64,000 nucleotides of DNA, from positions 114,896 through 178,895 of the forward strand of contig CAIRYK010000078.1 in assembly GCA_903882805.1 (NCBI GenBank). The letters are read 5' to 3'. Of this stretch, positions 27,041 to 34,576 are shown piece by piece; position 1 is the first letter of the stretch; every line of letters starts with the position of its first letter. A program made the translations under genes and the position numbers. Below the pieces are notes generated by a model that had not been told where the DNA came from, did not search any database, and saw nothing but the letters and a program-made list of their open reading frames with translations. The stretch comes from an uncultured Bacteroidota bacterium (GTDB lineage: Bacteria > Bacteroidota > Bacteroidia > Chitinophagales > Chitinophagaceae).

Positions 27041-27075
27041 AACAGGTAACCCGCCACAAGGCGGGTTATCTGTTA
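27041..27075 (+). terminator. hairpin terminator after the small-gene unit
   Basis: AACAGGTAACCCGCC pairs with GGCGGGTTATCTGTT around an ACAA loop (one mismatch). The following sequence is only weakly T-rich. Confidence 0.75.
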
Positions 27076-27108
27076 TATGCAATACCATTTAACTATCTCC
27101 ACTTTTTA

Positions 27109-27265
27109 ATGGTTTTTATCCATCATTTTATGGTAACATCCACTATGCCATGGACAAGTGGTTTTTATCCACCAATACTACACTATTATGGTTTTATCCG
27201 TCGTTTTATGGCATCTTCCACTATACCATGGAAGAGTGGTTTTTATCCACCAATACCACGCATTA
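27109..27265. repeat. two tandem 79/78-bp direct repeats with internal palindromes
   Basis: Units at 27109-27187 and 27188-27265 each contain, in order, ATGGTTTT-ATCC, CATTTTATGG or CGTTTTATGG, CCACTAT-CCATGG and GTGGTTTTTATCCACCAATAC. A partial third unit may follow from 27266. The palindrome CCATGG and the hairpin GTGGTTTTTATCCAC occur once per unit. The array lies in a gene-free stretch and looks like iterons or binding sites of an origin, transfer site or regulator. Confidence 0.75.
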
Positions 27266-27326
27266 ATGGTTAATTACCAATTGATTATGGAAGATGTTAA
27301 TTTAAATATAAAGAACTGAAAATGCC

Positions 27327-27356
27327 TTGTAAATCGAATTTCCCGCGGTAGCTTTG
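27327..27356 (+). promoter_or_regulatory. candidate promoter: TTG - 19 bp - TAGCTTTG
   Basis: A -33 TTG (27327-27329) and a -7 TAGCTTTG (27349-27356) are separated by exactly 19 bp, matching the Bacteroidota housekeeping promoter. The next gene starts 70 bp downstream at 27427. Confidence 0.55.
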
Positions 27357-27426
27357 TTCTAAGAAACGGGGCTGAAAAATCTGAGGACGCTTAGTTAATT
27401 AGGAAAAAACCTGTAACCGATTGAGT

Positions 27427-28014
27427 ATGTATAAGAAATTTTTACCACCGTTGACGGCACGAGACAAAGCCGACTGCAAAGCAGTAACCGCCTACCTACC
27501 AGTAGGGGTAACTAATCGCCCAGGATTTGAACAACTGGTGGCGTCAATGAGCGACAGGATAAGACCAGCGAAGCCAGTTCGATGGTGTCCTGACGGATGG
27601 CCCGACAGTAGGCGCTTAACCGAAGAATTGAAGGGGGCAGTAAGAATAGCAGTTAGGAAAGCAGAAGTGAACGCAGTGAAAGTTGTAAAGCCGGTCAAGA
27701 CAATACAAAGGAGCGTAGCACCGAAGACCGCAGCGCAATTGAAAATTGATAAGATCAATGCATACGTTGCGACATTAACAGATGAAGAAGTAGGTCAATA
27801 CTTGTTCGACCGATTGGAAAGCCTCGGGCTTGATGGAGGCGCGCAACTGAAACTACTGAACAAATGGAATATCGCGAGTCCCGGGAATGATTTGACCGAA
27901 CCTGTTGTTGAGCCGGTAAAATCTAATCTCGAACTATTGTCGGATATGGCTAGGCTTCCGGCTGCGGAAAGGGAAGACTGGTATCGAAGCAACAAACATT
28001 TACTTACTGATTAG
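27427..28014 (+). CDS. hypothetical protein, 195 residues
   Basis: The start at 27427 (MYKKFLPPLTARDKADCKAV) has an in-frame TTG two codons upstream, which I disfavour. The middle is rich in Lys and Val (AEVNAVKVVKPVKTIQRSVA), followed by a helical part (INAYVATLTDEEVGQYLFDR) and an end with LLSDMARLPAAEREDWY. No family is recognised. It has its own promoter and is followed by one of the conserved element hairpins. Confidence 0.65.
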   Translation: MYKKFLPPLTARDKADCKAVTAYLPVGVTNRPGFEQLVASMSDRIRPAKPVRWCPDGWPDSRRLTEELKGAVRIAVRKAEVNAVKVVKPVKTIQRSVAPKTAAQLKIDKINAYVATLTDEEVGQYLFDRLESLGLDGGAQLKLLNKWNIASPGNDLTEPVVEPVKSNLELLSDMARLPAAEREDWYRSNKHLLTD

Positions 28015-28030
28015 TTATCTCCAATCAACT

Positions 28031-28070
28031 CACCACATACCCTCGGTGCGACGAGCGCCGGGGGGTTTTT
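28031..28070 (+). terminator. conserved element hairpin, copy 1
   Basis: The segment CACCACATA is followed by a GC stem (CCCTCGGTGC / GCGCCGGGGG) and TTTTT. The same layout recurs after the next two genes (28997-29035 and 29300-29335), including sequence before the stem that a terminator does not need. Confidence 0.7.
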
Positions 28071-28094
28071 ATCTCAAAAACAAAAAACAAGTAT

Positions 28095-28985
28095 ATGGCA
28101 CAAGATTCAACAATTGAATGGACACACCACACAGCGAACCTATGGTGGGGTTGTACTAAAGTACACGAAGGATGCGATCACTGCTATGCAGCATCATTAT
28201 CGAATAGATGGGGCAACGATGTCTGGGGTAATGACAAGCCCCGAAAACAAGTAAGCTCAGTATGGACAAGTTTACTGAAATATCAAAAACTTGCAAAGCA
28301 GGCAGATACGTCACACAGAGTTTTTGTAGGCTCTATGATGGATATATTTGAAAAGCCAATGCCGGTAATTGATAGCAAGGGTAACCTGTTAGCGTTTGAT
28401 ACTGGTAATATAAGACAGCAATTCTTCGATAACATTAGCAATGGTATGTACCCGAACCTTATGTTCCTGCTATTGACGAAGCGTCCAAGCAATATCAATA
28501 GGATGATTCCTGAGAACTGGAAAGTAAATCCGCCGATCAATGTTATGTTCGGCACATCACCAGTTAATCAGTTGACATCTATGACACTCATAGAGCAGTT
28601 GCTGAAGGTCAATGGCAGCAGGTTTCTTTCGGTAGAGCCGCAGCTCAGCGAAATATCCTTATTACCTTGGCTGCAAGCAAAGCAAATTCACTGGGTAATA
28701 CAGGGTGGTGAGAGCGGACCCGGCAGGCGTCCGTTCGATACAGACTGGGGAAGGAAATTAAAGGCAGAATGTCAGGCAACAGATACTCCATATTTTTTCA
28801 AGCAAGTTGACAAAGTGCTTGAAATACCAACCGATTTGATGGTCAGAGAATATCCGGACAAACCAGTTAGCTGCGCATTTAATCCGTCATGCAGGGCAGC
28901 GGCTGTAAGTGGTAGGGTAAATAGGCAATCTGTAGTTGGATTTCAGATAAGGTCGCTTCTACAAAAATCACCGCAATCTACATAA
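28095..28985 (+). CDS. DUF5131 (phage Gp37/Gp68-like, three-Cys motif) protein
   Basis: A 296-residue protein of PF07505, with the family start TIEWTHHTANLWWGC. The three cysteines Cys20, Cys27 and Cys30 (GCTKVHEGCDHCYA) are of the kind expected to hold an iron-sulfur cluster. FVGSMMDIFEK, LLLTKRPSNINRMIP and WVIQGGESGPGRRPF are also family hallmarks. These proteins occur in phages and islands and look like distant relatives of radical-SAM enzymes; a TcmP partner gene, often next to them, is not seen here. The reaction is unknown. Confidence 0.88.
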   Translation: MAQDSTIEWTHHTANLWWGCTKVHEGCDHCYAASLSNRWGNDVWGNDKPRKQVSSVWTSLLKYQKLAKQADTSHRVFVGSMMDIFEKPMPVIDSKGNLLAFDTGNIRQQFFDNISNGMYPNLMFLLLTKRPSNINRMIPENWKVNPPINVMFGTSPVNQLTSMTLIEQLLKVNGSRFLSVEPQLSEISLLPWLQAKQIHWVIQGGESGPGRRPFDTDWGRKLKAECQATDTPYFFKQVDKVLEIPTDLMVREYPDKPVSCAFNPSCRAAAVSGRVNRQSVVGFQIRSLLQKSPQST

Positions 28986-28996
28986 ACATCTTTACT

Positions 28997-29035
28997 CACC
29001 ACATAAGCGCCGGTGCATCAGTGCCGGGGCTTTTT
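28997..29035 (+). terminator. conserved element hairpin, copy 2
   Basis: CACCACATAAG precedes an imperfect stem, GCGCCGGTGC-ATCA-GTGCCGGGGC, and TTTTT. It resembles copies 1 and 3 in both stem and flank. Confidence 0.7.
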
Positions 29036-29054
29036 AGTTAAAAAAAACAATAGA

Positions 29055-29294
29055 ATGAAAAATATAGACACAAGCGGTGAGCCTACGGGAGTTCCTGCTA
29101 AGAAATACGAATTTGGCAAATGCCCCGTGTGTAACGGTTCTGATATGTCCCGCGATGAAGCGGATATAGACTACAACGATGAAAATGGTTATGAAACTTG
29201 GGTATGTTTCAATGATAACTGTAACAGGTCATTCAGTATCTATTTTGATATTCAATTTACACACGTCGTAATTGATGCAGATAACGGCTGTTAA
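29055..29294 (+). CDS. small zinc-ribbon-like protein, 79 residues
   Basis: The start at 29055 (MKNIDTSGEPTGVPAKKYEF) follows an A-rich leader; the frame also extends upstream through the hairpin, which I reject. Two Cys pairs, CPVC and CFNDNC, about 33 residues apart, suggest a zinc ribbon. The N-terminal EPTGVPA motif is shared with the next gene (EPTGAPA), although the two proteins are otherwise unrelated. Function unknown. Confidence 0.65.
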   Translation: MKNIDTSGEPTGVPAKKYEFGKCPVCNGSDMSRDEADIDYNDENGYETWVCFNDNCNRSFSIYFDIQFTHVVIDADNGC

Positions 29295-29299
29295 GAACG

Positions 29300-29335
29300 C
29301 ACCGACTTAACCCCGGCGCGATCAGTGTCGGGGTT
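29300..29335 (+). terminator. conserved element hairpin, copy 3
   Basis: CACCGACTTA precedes CCCCGGCGC-GATCA-GTGTCGGGG, then TTATT. A further relative (GGCCCGG...CCGGGAATTTTT) lies at 30105-30140. Confidence 0.65.
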
Positions 29336-29364
29336 ATTATTTCAAAAATGTAAAAACAAACAAG

Positions 29365-29637
29365 ATGATACAGGAGAAAAATATTGTGGTTGAGCCTACG
29401 GGTGCTCCTGCAATGAGACAAATAAAAATCGCAACCAAAAATCGAATTACCGAAGTATATAAAACTGAACGGATAATTTCAGTACCGAACGACTTAACAA
29501 AGGAAGAACAGCTCAATGATTACATTATAGAGAACCAGCTACATAGTAGATGGTATTTACATCCTGAGTTAGTGTCAGAAACACAAACCTATTTCATTGA
29601 TGAAACCGATGAAACATTTGAAATAATAAATGGATAA
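29365..29637 (+). CDS. hypothetical protein, 90 residues
   Basis: It begins MIQEKNIVVEPTGAPAMRQI; the EPTGAPA motif is encoded by DNA closely matching the same position in the preceding gene. The remainder (ITEVYKTERIISVPNDLTKE, WYLHPELVSETQTYF) looks like a small mixed alpha/beta domain. No family is recognised. A hairpin with an AACACCAG stem follows near 29666-29695. Confidence 0.6.
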   Translation: MIQEKNIVVEPTGAPAMRQIKIATKNRITEVYKTERIISVPNDLTKEEQLNDYIIENQLHSRWYLHPELVSETQTYFIDETDETFEIING

Positions 29638-30520
29638 CAGAACGCCTGTAGCGTTACTAAAGAAACACCAGTGCATTAATTTGCCCTGGTGTTCTTCATT
29701 GACTTGTCCAGCTATACAATTTAATAATGACTGCAACAAAGGTTCGTTGAAACACTGCAATAACTGATTTTGGGATAGCGCCAGTGCATTTAAAATCGAA
29801 AGTGATAATCCTCTGTGCTAAGTAAAACGCGCTTGCTGGTGCAAGCTCTATTCTTCAACATTATCTGATGGGTAGGTATAACGAATCCTTTATCCGTCAT
29901 ATCACACTTTTTGAAAGTGTTTTGTTGATACTCAGGATTTGTGCAACACCGTAAACGTTAGTTAATTTCTGTTACACCCAGCCATCTAATTGACCACCCG
30001 TTAGTAAGTCGTTGGCTTACTGGGTATCCGTCAGATACAAAAATCAATATTGCTATCGTAATTGCATTTCAATTGGCATCTATAAAAATCACTTTTCAGT
30101 ATGACGGCCCGGTTGATAGGTTTATCAGTGCCGGGAATTTTTGCTTTATAGATATTAAATGACTGTTTCGCGTTCTTTCATTTTTGCAAGGGTGAACCGC
30201 ATTAAGACCTTTTCTTACTCTTTTATATAGAAAAACAGAAAAGTTTATTTTTAGAATCGAGGATTGTTAATCGTTGAAAAATATTTGCTATGGCAGCAAG
30301 GATCCGGAGTAAGTGGTATTTGAGGTGAATTTTATTTGTGATACACCTGCAGCCTTAAAACAGCGTAGAACTATACTGGCAAAGGCTATGCTTTTTCAGG
30401 GTAGATTCATTTTTTTCCGAATGTTTGCCTACTCTGGTAAGGTGTTTCGAGAAAGTCTGCAACATCATGATATACTATATACTATATTATATACTTCTTG
30501 TTCAGGCTTATTCCATTCTT
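29638..30520. other. long region without a supported gene
   Basis: It holds a hairpin (AACACCAG ... CTGGTGTT, about 29666-29695) that probably terminates the preceding gene, and a diverged copy of the element hairpin (30105-30140). An AT-rich alternating stretch of ATACTATAT type lies near 30468-30500. Frames here are short and lack motifs. It may contain remnants of earlier cargo or an RNA, but nothing specific can be supported. Confidence 0.5.
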
Positions 30521-30946
30521 ATGCCGGATACGTATCTTATTGACAGCTTACCGCAACACAAGCGGGAGCTTGCGCTCCGGCGCAAAGCGTATTCATCATT
30601 ATTGATTAAAAATTCAGTCAAGACACAAAACATTTTCTGTCGCAGCTATATAAATTTCATGCAAAAAGGGAAAATATTTAAGAAGTACAATTTTAGTTGC
30701 TATGGTTATCAGGTAAAGGAAGCGTATGTACTTTCAATCGAAGTAAAACCGACCAGAGACTTAGTTTCTACGCTGATATGCAGAAACGAAAAACTGGTGT
30801 ATAATTTGAGATATAGCGGTGACTTTGCACAAGGGAAGTTTTTACATGAGTATCTAAGGCGGTTGCGAAAATACTTTATGCGAAATGTTTATGAAACTCC
30901 AACTGTTACCGAGAGCAAAGCAATGAAAGTCGGCTTTACTATTTAA
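30521..30946 (+). CDS. hypothetical protein, 141 residues
   Basis: The start MPDTYLIDSLPQHKRELALR at 30521 is preferred, because the longer frame would read through a low-complexity AT tract. The protein is basic (RRKAYSSLLIKNSVK, FLHEYLRRLRKYF). Its centre has alternating beta-like segments (AYVLSIEVKPTRDL). No family is recognised. Reality is supported mainly by length and by the following gene in the same direction 31 bp later. Confidence 0.5.
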   Translation: MPDTYLIDSLPQHKRELALRRKAYSSLLIKNSVKTQNIFCRSYINFMQKGKIFKKYNFSCYGYQVKEAYVLSIEVKPTRDLVSTLICRNEKLVYNLRYSGDFAQGKFLHEYLRRLRKYFMRNVYETPTVTESKAMKVGFTI

Positions 30947-30977
30947 TGTACTGCTCAATAAAAAAACAAAAACAACG

Positions 30978-31331
30978 ATGAAAAAATTTAGAATCACAGA
31001 AATTAAAAACGCAATTGAACCGTTGTTCGGAATTGTTTTCGATAAGATGAGAAGCAGGGTATGGCAGGAAGTTGATAGCCCGTTATACACAACCTACTAT
31101 TTTGAAGATTTCGGGGGCGGTGCTATGGTATTTGATGGTTTTATAAATCTCTCGACAAATAGAATTGTGATTACCGATAACACCTTACCGGATTATTTTG
31201 CGTTTAGACCAGGGGATTTCAGTTCTACTAAAAAAGTTGTTGATACACTGATTCAAATACTATCTGGTGTGATGAAAAACAGGTATATAGCAATTATGAG
31301 AGAAAGCAAAATAAACGCAATCCTATCATAA
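30978..31331 (+). CDS. hypothetical protein, 117 residues
   Basis: It begins MKKFRITEIKNAIEPLFGIV after an A-rich leader of the kind seen before other genes of the element. The composition is ordinary for a soluble alpha/beta protein (YYFEDFGGGAMVFDGFINL, VVDTLIQILSGVMKN). No known motif or family is recognised. Confidence 0.6.
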   Translation: MKKFRITEIKNAIEPLFGIVFDKMRSRVWQEVDSPLYTTYYFEDFGGGAMVFDGFINLSTNRIVITDNTLPDYFAFRPGDFSSTKKVVDTLIQILSGVMKNRYIAIMRESKINAILS

Positions 31332-31444
31332 ATTATTTTAAGCTGATTTGGGCTAAAATTTCACGCTGCAATGAACTATATCACTTTCGGGTCAGAAACG
31401 CCCGGATCATGCCCAAAATCGTAAGGATTGCATTTTTTTGAGCT

Positions 31445-31457
31445 TTCAAGATAGCAC
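31445..31457. repeat. 13-bp direct repeat, left copy (TTCAAGATAGCAC)
   Basis: An identical 13-mer occurs at 33864-33876. The two copies lie just outside the ATPase/AlbA_2 gene pair, in the same orientation. Confidence 0.8.
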
Positions 31458-31538
31458 ATGAAAAATAAAAACGTAGTTGTTGGAAATCGAGACGAAATTA
31501 AAACGTTAAATATGATTTGCGAGGATTTACTTAAGAAA

Positions 31539-32351
31539 CTATTTCCAGTTTGGAAATCTCATTATTATATATTTGGCGAACTCTATTAAGTCATCAATGT
31601 CTCTTGAAGAATTATTTACTCGAACGAAAAATTTTTCCTTCTGTTGCCCCGTTTTGTCAGATATTTTTACCGTAAATGGGATATTGCCCTTTTTAATTCG
31701 GATAAGACAAATTTCTTTCTTATCACATTTGGGAAATTCAATTGATATGCTGTCCTTCGCAAATGTTTTAGAAAAATTATTTATAATTAATGTAGTCAAA
31801 TGAAGTTCAAAATCATCTTTATTACCGGAGCCATTTTTAAACGTTTTGTAATCATCGGCTAATCCCAAAATTTTCTTATCATCCTGAACGCCAATTAATA
31901 ATACGCCGCCTTCTGAATTCGAAAATGCAGATATTGATTTCATTATTATTTCACCCATAGTTTTTTTGTCAAGTTTTGAGTTTTTTACATCCCAGCAAAG
32001 TGTTGACTTAAATTCTACAAATTGACTTTCATCTTGTTTTATTATATCTTCAAATGGCTTATCAATTAACAACCGATTAAATTCCTCTTTTGTTACATCA
32101 ATAAAATTCAGCAAAGATCTCTTAGCATCACTCAACGCCTCTATTTTAAGTTTTGAGTATAGTTCCGGAAAATAACTACCGCGAGGTTCAATCGTAACTC
32201 CATCAAGTTGTTTAAAAACTTGATGGTCAAATGGGAAATGTGACTGAATAAAAGTTTTACACTGTCCGATACTTGCTTTTAAATTTTTATCAGTTGCATC
32301 CAGAGATTTTATGTCTGTAGATAAATTGTTGATTTCTGTAAAAAAGTCCAT
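31539..32351 (-). CDS. Schlafen/AlbA_2-domain protein
   Basis: A 270-residue protein whose C-terminal part (about 105-235) is a Schlafen AlbA_2 domain. It shows the sequence DESQFVEFKSTLCWD, the helix MGEIIMKSISAFSNSEGG and the strand VLLIGVQDDKKILGL. KEKFFVRVNNSSRDI sits near the end. AlbA_2 domains act in nucleic-acid processing and occur as effectors in prokaryotic defence loci. The first 100 residues are helical and unfamiliar. The start lies 5 bp after the stop of the upstream P-loop ATPase, so the two are probably made and act together. Confidence 0.82.
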   Translation of the reverse strand: MDFFTEINNLSTDIKSLDATDKNLKASIGQCKTFIQSHFPFDHQVFKQLDGVTIEPRGSYFPELYSKLKIEALSDAKRSLLNFIDVTKEEFNRLLIDKPFEDIIKQDESQFVEFKSTLCWDVKNSKLDKKTMGEIIMKSISAFSNSEGGVLLIGVQDDKKILGLADDYKTFKNGSGNKDDFELHLTTLIINNFSKTFAKDSISIEFPKCDKKEICLIRIKKGNIPFTVKISDKTGQQKEKFFVRVNNSSRDIDDLIEFAKYIIMRFPNWK

Positions 32352-32356
32352 ACACT

Positions 32357-33796
32357 TTAAAGAATTTGCAATGACTTAAATAAACCACGATGAACGACAA
32401 TATTTTCACTAAAATTTATTCTTGCCTCCTTGTTTTTATATCTAAAAAATTGACTCTGTCGCTGCTTTGCTTGATTTCCAATAACACTGAAATTAAAAAG
32501 CGTTTGCATCACAAAGTCAACATTAGTTTCTTTTATTGTTCCAGATTCAACGTACTTATTGTAAGCATCTTTAAATTCACTAACAGTAAAATTCCATTTT
32601 CTAATTTGTGAAAAAACTTGAAAAATCTGTGGAATGTCAGGTAGTATAGCTTGAATTTCATCTTCAACTTCAGATTTTAGATAATTTGAAAATGCTTTAT
32701 CAACTTGTTTAATAGTCTCTGGGTATATAAAAGGTCTATTGTAATAGTGCGTTTCTTCACAACAAGCTTGAATATATTTAATAAAATCTCTGGGTCTCAT
32801 TTGAGTGCTTACCGCAATGAACTCAAAACTATGCATTTCCTTAGTTTGACGGTTACCCATCTGTACTGGATTTCGATGAAATATTATTCCCCACGCTTTA
32901 TCAAAAGGCAAGGGTTGCTGGTCAATCGAAATACCCTTGCTGATTCTAAACGCAAGTAATCTCTTAATTTTATTTTCGTCCCAATCGATTTCTATCTTGT
33001 AATCGCTCCATTTATTTTTATCTGTGTCTTTTATCAAATCATAAATGTCATCTCTTAAAAATATTATAGGATGAATATTCAGTTTTGATAAGCGAAAAAT
33101 ATTTTTAATATCCTGTACTGCTTTAAATAAACTGGTTACTAAATTATTATATGGTTTAAATTCTTCAATATTTTTAATATCGCGATAGTCTTCGTCTAGC
33201 TCATCAAAAATGATATAATATTTAGATTGGTCCAAATTAGCCTTAATTATACCTTCAAGTAGATTTACTTTTTCAATCCATGACAGATTATTTGTCGGTT
33301 GAATAGCTTCACTCGGTACTTTGAAATTGTCATTTGTCCAATTAGAAATTACAACCGGTAGGTTTGTTATTGGATCGGTAGTATATGATAAACTTAAACT
33401 TTCACGGACTTGGCTATTGATATTGTCATTTCTTAACATCAGCCTGCAAATAACGCTATAAATGAGGTATTTCCATAGTGTGATATATTGATTTGGCGGC
33501 GTATATTTAGAGTTAGAGAGCCCATATAGTTCATTAAATGGGAAATTTTTAAATGAAAGTTTTTCAGAAAAAATATCGTTGCCTTTTTTATTAAGAATAA
33601 ATTCACTAATTGCCGTCTTACCAGTTCCCTTTCTTCCTATAACATAGTTCTTTGAGCCAGCCATAATTGTTTCTACTTCATTCATATGATAGAAATATCT
33701 TGACACATCTTCAGATTTGGCTTCGAGTTTCCAATTAGTTGCAATTTCTTTTATGAGGTCAGTCCGGAGTTTCGGAAAATTATCTGTCAGTATCAT
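32357..33796 (-). CDS. P-loop ATPase (Sll1717-like) partner of the AlbA_2 protein
   Basis: A 479-residue ATPase. Walker A is GRKGTGKT (54-61), preceded by the helix RYFYHMNEVETIMAGSKNYV typical of Sll1717-type P-loop proteins. Walker B is YYIIFDELDED (about 193-203), and a sensor-like HPIIFLRDDIY follows. The region after 300 (STQMRPRDFIKYIQACCEE and a winged-helix-like tail) suggests a STAND-like sensor layout. It is the first gene of a two-gene minus-strand operon with the AlbA_2 protein. Such ATPase-plus-nuclease-like pairs on islands are often anti-phage systems; this specific pair is not one I can name. Confidence 0.8.
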   Translation of the reverse strand: MILTDNFPKLRTDLIKEIATNWKLEAKSEDVSRYFYHMNEVETIMAGSKNYVIGRKGTGKTAISEFILNKKGNDIFSEKLSFKNFPFNELYGLSNSKYTPPNQYITLWKYLIYSVICRLMLRNDNINSQVRESLSLSYTTDPITNLPVVISNWTNDNFKVPSEAIQPTNNLSWIEKVNLLEGIIKANLDQSKYYIIFDELDEDYRDIKNIEEFKPYNNLVTSLFKAVQDIKNIFRLSKLNIHPIIFLRDDIYDLIKDTDKNKWSDYKIEIDWDENKIKRLLAFRISKGISIDQQPLPFDKAWGIIFHRNPVQMGNRQTKEMHSFEFIAVSTQMRPRDFIKYIQACCEETHYYNRPFIYPETIKQVDKAFSNYLKSEVEDEIQAILPDIPQIFQVFSQIRKWNFTVSEFKDAYNKYVESGTIKETNVDFVMQTLFNFSVIGNQAKQRQSQFFRYKNKEARINFSENIVVHRGLFKSLQIL

Positions 33797-33863
33797 TATA
33801 TTGATTTGGAATACTTTATTTAAGCTACATGCAAAAATATACTATTAACCGATATTTTAAACG

Positions 33864-33876
33864 TTCAAGATAGCAC
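33864..33876. repeat. 13-bp direct repeat, right copy (TTCAAGATAGCAC)
   Basis: This copy lies 68 bp upstream of the ATPase start. Together with 31445-31457 it brackets the two-gene module. Confidence 0.8.
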
Positions 33877-33964
33877 TTAAAGAATTATAGAAACACATTT
33901 TCTAAATAATAGAATCACCCCAAGTAAGCGATCATGTGATAATAAAATGCCATAAAATAAAAAA

Positions 33965-33982
33965 GGCACTAAAACTAGTGCC
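33965..33982 (-). terminator. hairpin terminator of the 104-residue minus-strand gene
   Basis: The perfect stem GGCACTA / TAGTGCC with an AAAC loop is followed, on the minus strand, by a T-rich run. It lies 26 bp after the stop of the 34009-34323 gene. Confidence 0.75.
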
Positions 33983-34008
33983 TACTTTTATTCGATAAAT
34001 AGCGGTTG

Positions 34009-34323
34009 TTAGAATTCCCACATGCTTACTGTGGTAGGGTTCTGCTTTGTATATGCAGTCAGTGCCTTCCTTGCTTTGTCTGCCTCTTCTTTTGCTACTG
34101 CTAATACTCCATCGTAGCTATCAGAATTCTTAATGAACCTGTATTTCATTACAGCCGCCTCAGCCATGATAGCACGGACCCAATAACGATAGTAGCCGTA
34201 TTTAGTCTTTGCGACTGTAACAAAGTCGGTTTTCAGTTTTGTTACCGGAGCCTTAACCACTACCGCTCTTTTCTTTGTTGTTGCGGGAACCTTAGCTACT
34301 ACCGCTCTTTTTGTTGTTGACAT
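34009..34323 (-). CDS. small basic protein with Lys/Ala/Val-rich repeated N-terminus
   Basis: A 104-residue protein. The first 30 residues repeat a KRAVV-KxPxT unit twice (TKRAVVAKVPATTKKRAVVV) and resemble histone H1-like tails. The rest (YGYYRYWVRAIMAEAAVMKY, ADKARKALTAYTKQN) is helical. A role in binding nucleic acid is possible from charge, but no family match is claimed. It has its own terminator, and the R-M genes diverge from it 253 bp upstream. Confidence 0.65.
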   Translation of the reverse strand: MSTTKRAVVAKVPATTKKRAVVVKAPVTKLKTDFVTVAKTKYGYYRYWVRAIMAEAAVMKYRFIKNSDSYDGVLAVAKEEADKARKALTAYTKQNPTTVSMWEF

Positions 34324-34480
34324 CGTCTATGTTTTTATAAGGCTAATGTCAGGAGGATAAACCGGACGGCGGAATTATATCACAACAATTTTTGTCCACA
34401 TTGTTGCATTGATAGATCAAAGATGCTATTTGGCACTTTTAAGAGTTGTTCACAACAGTTCTTATCATTCGAAAAAGTGG

Positions 34481-34488
34481 TAAGTTTG
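34481..34488 (+). promoter_or_regulatory. candidate -7 box (TAAGTTTG) for the R-M genes
   Basis: It matches TAnnTTTG and lies 88 bp before the methyltransferase start. The inverted repeat GTTGT-TC-ACAAC at 34446-34457 lies just upstream and could be a regulatory site. Confidence 0.4.
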
Positions 34489-34576
34489 CTATGTTATGAA
34501 TTGCATTTTAATCAATGCACAGAAACAGGAATATGGCATTTATGCTATTGCAATAAAACTCAAATAACTATTTAAA

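Noticed and set aside
27109..27265. CRISPR-like array
   Set aside because: There are only two full units of 78-79 bp in direct contact, with no unique spacers and no cas genes.
30313..30543. A 76-codon plus-strand frame with GTG start
   Set aside because: It crosses an alternating AT tract, has no A-rich leader and no coding-like composition.
31458..31589. A 43-codon plus-strand frame beginning just after the 13-bp repeat
   Set aside because: It overlaps the end of the AlbA_2 gene and has no support beyond an ATG and a stop; possibly a remnant cut by module insertion.
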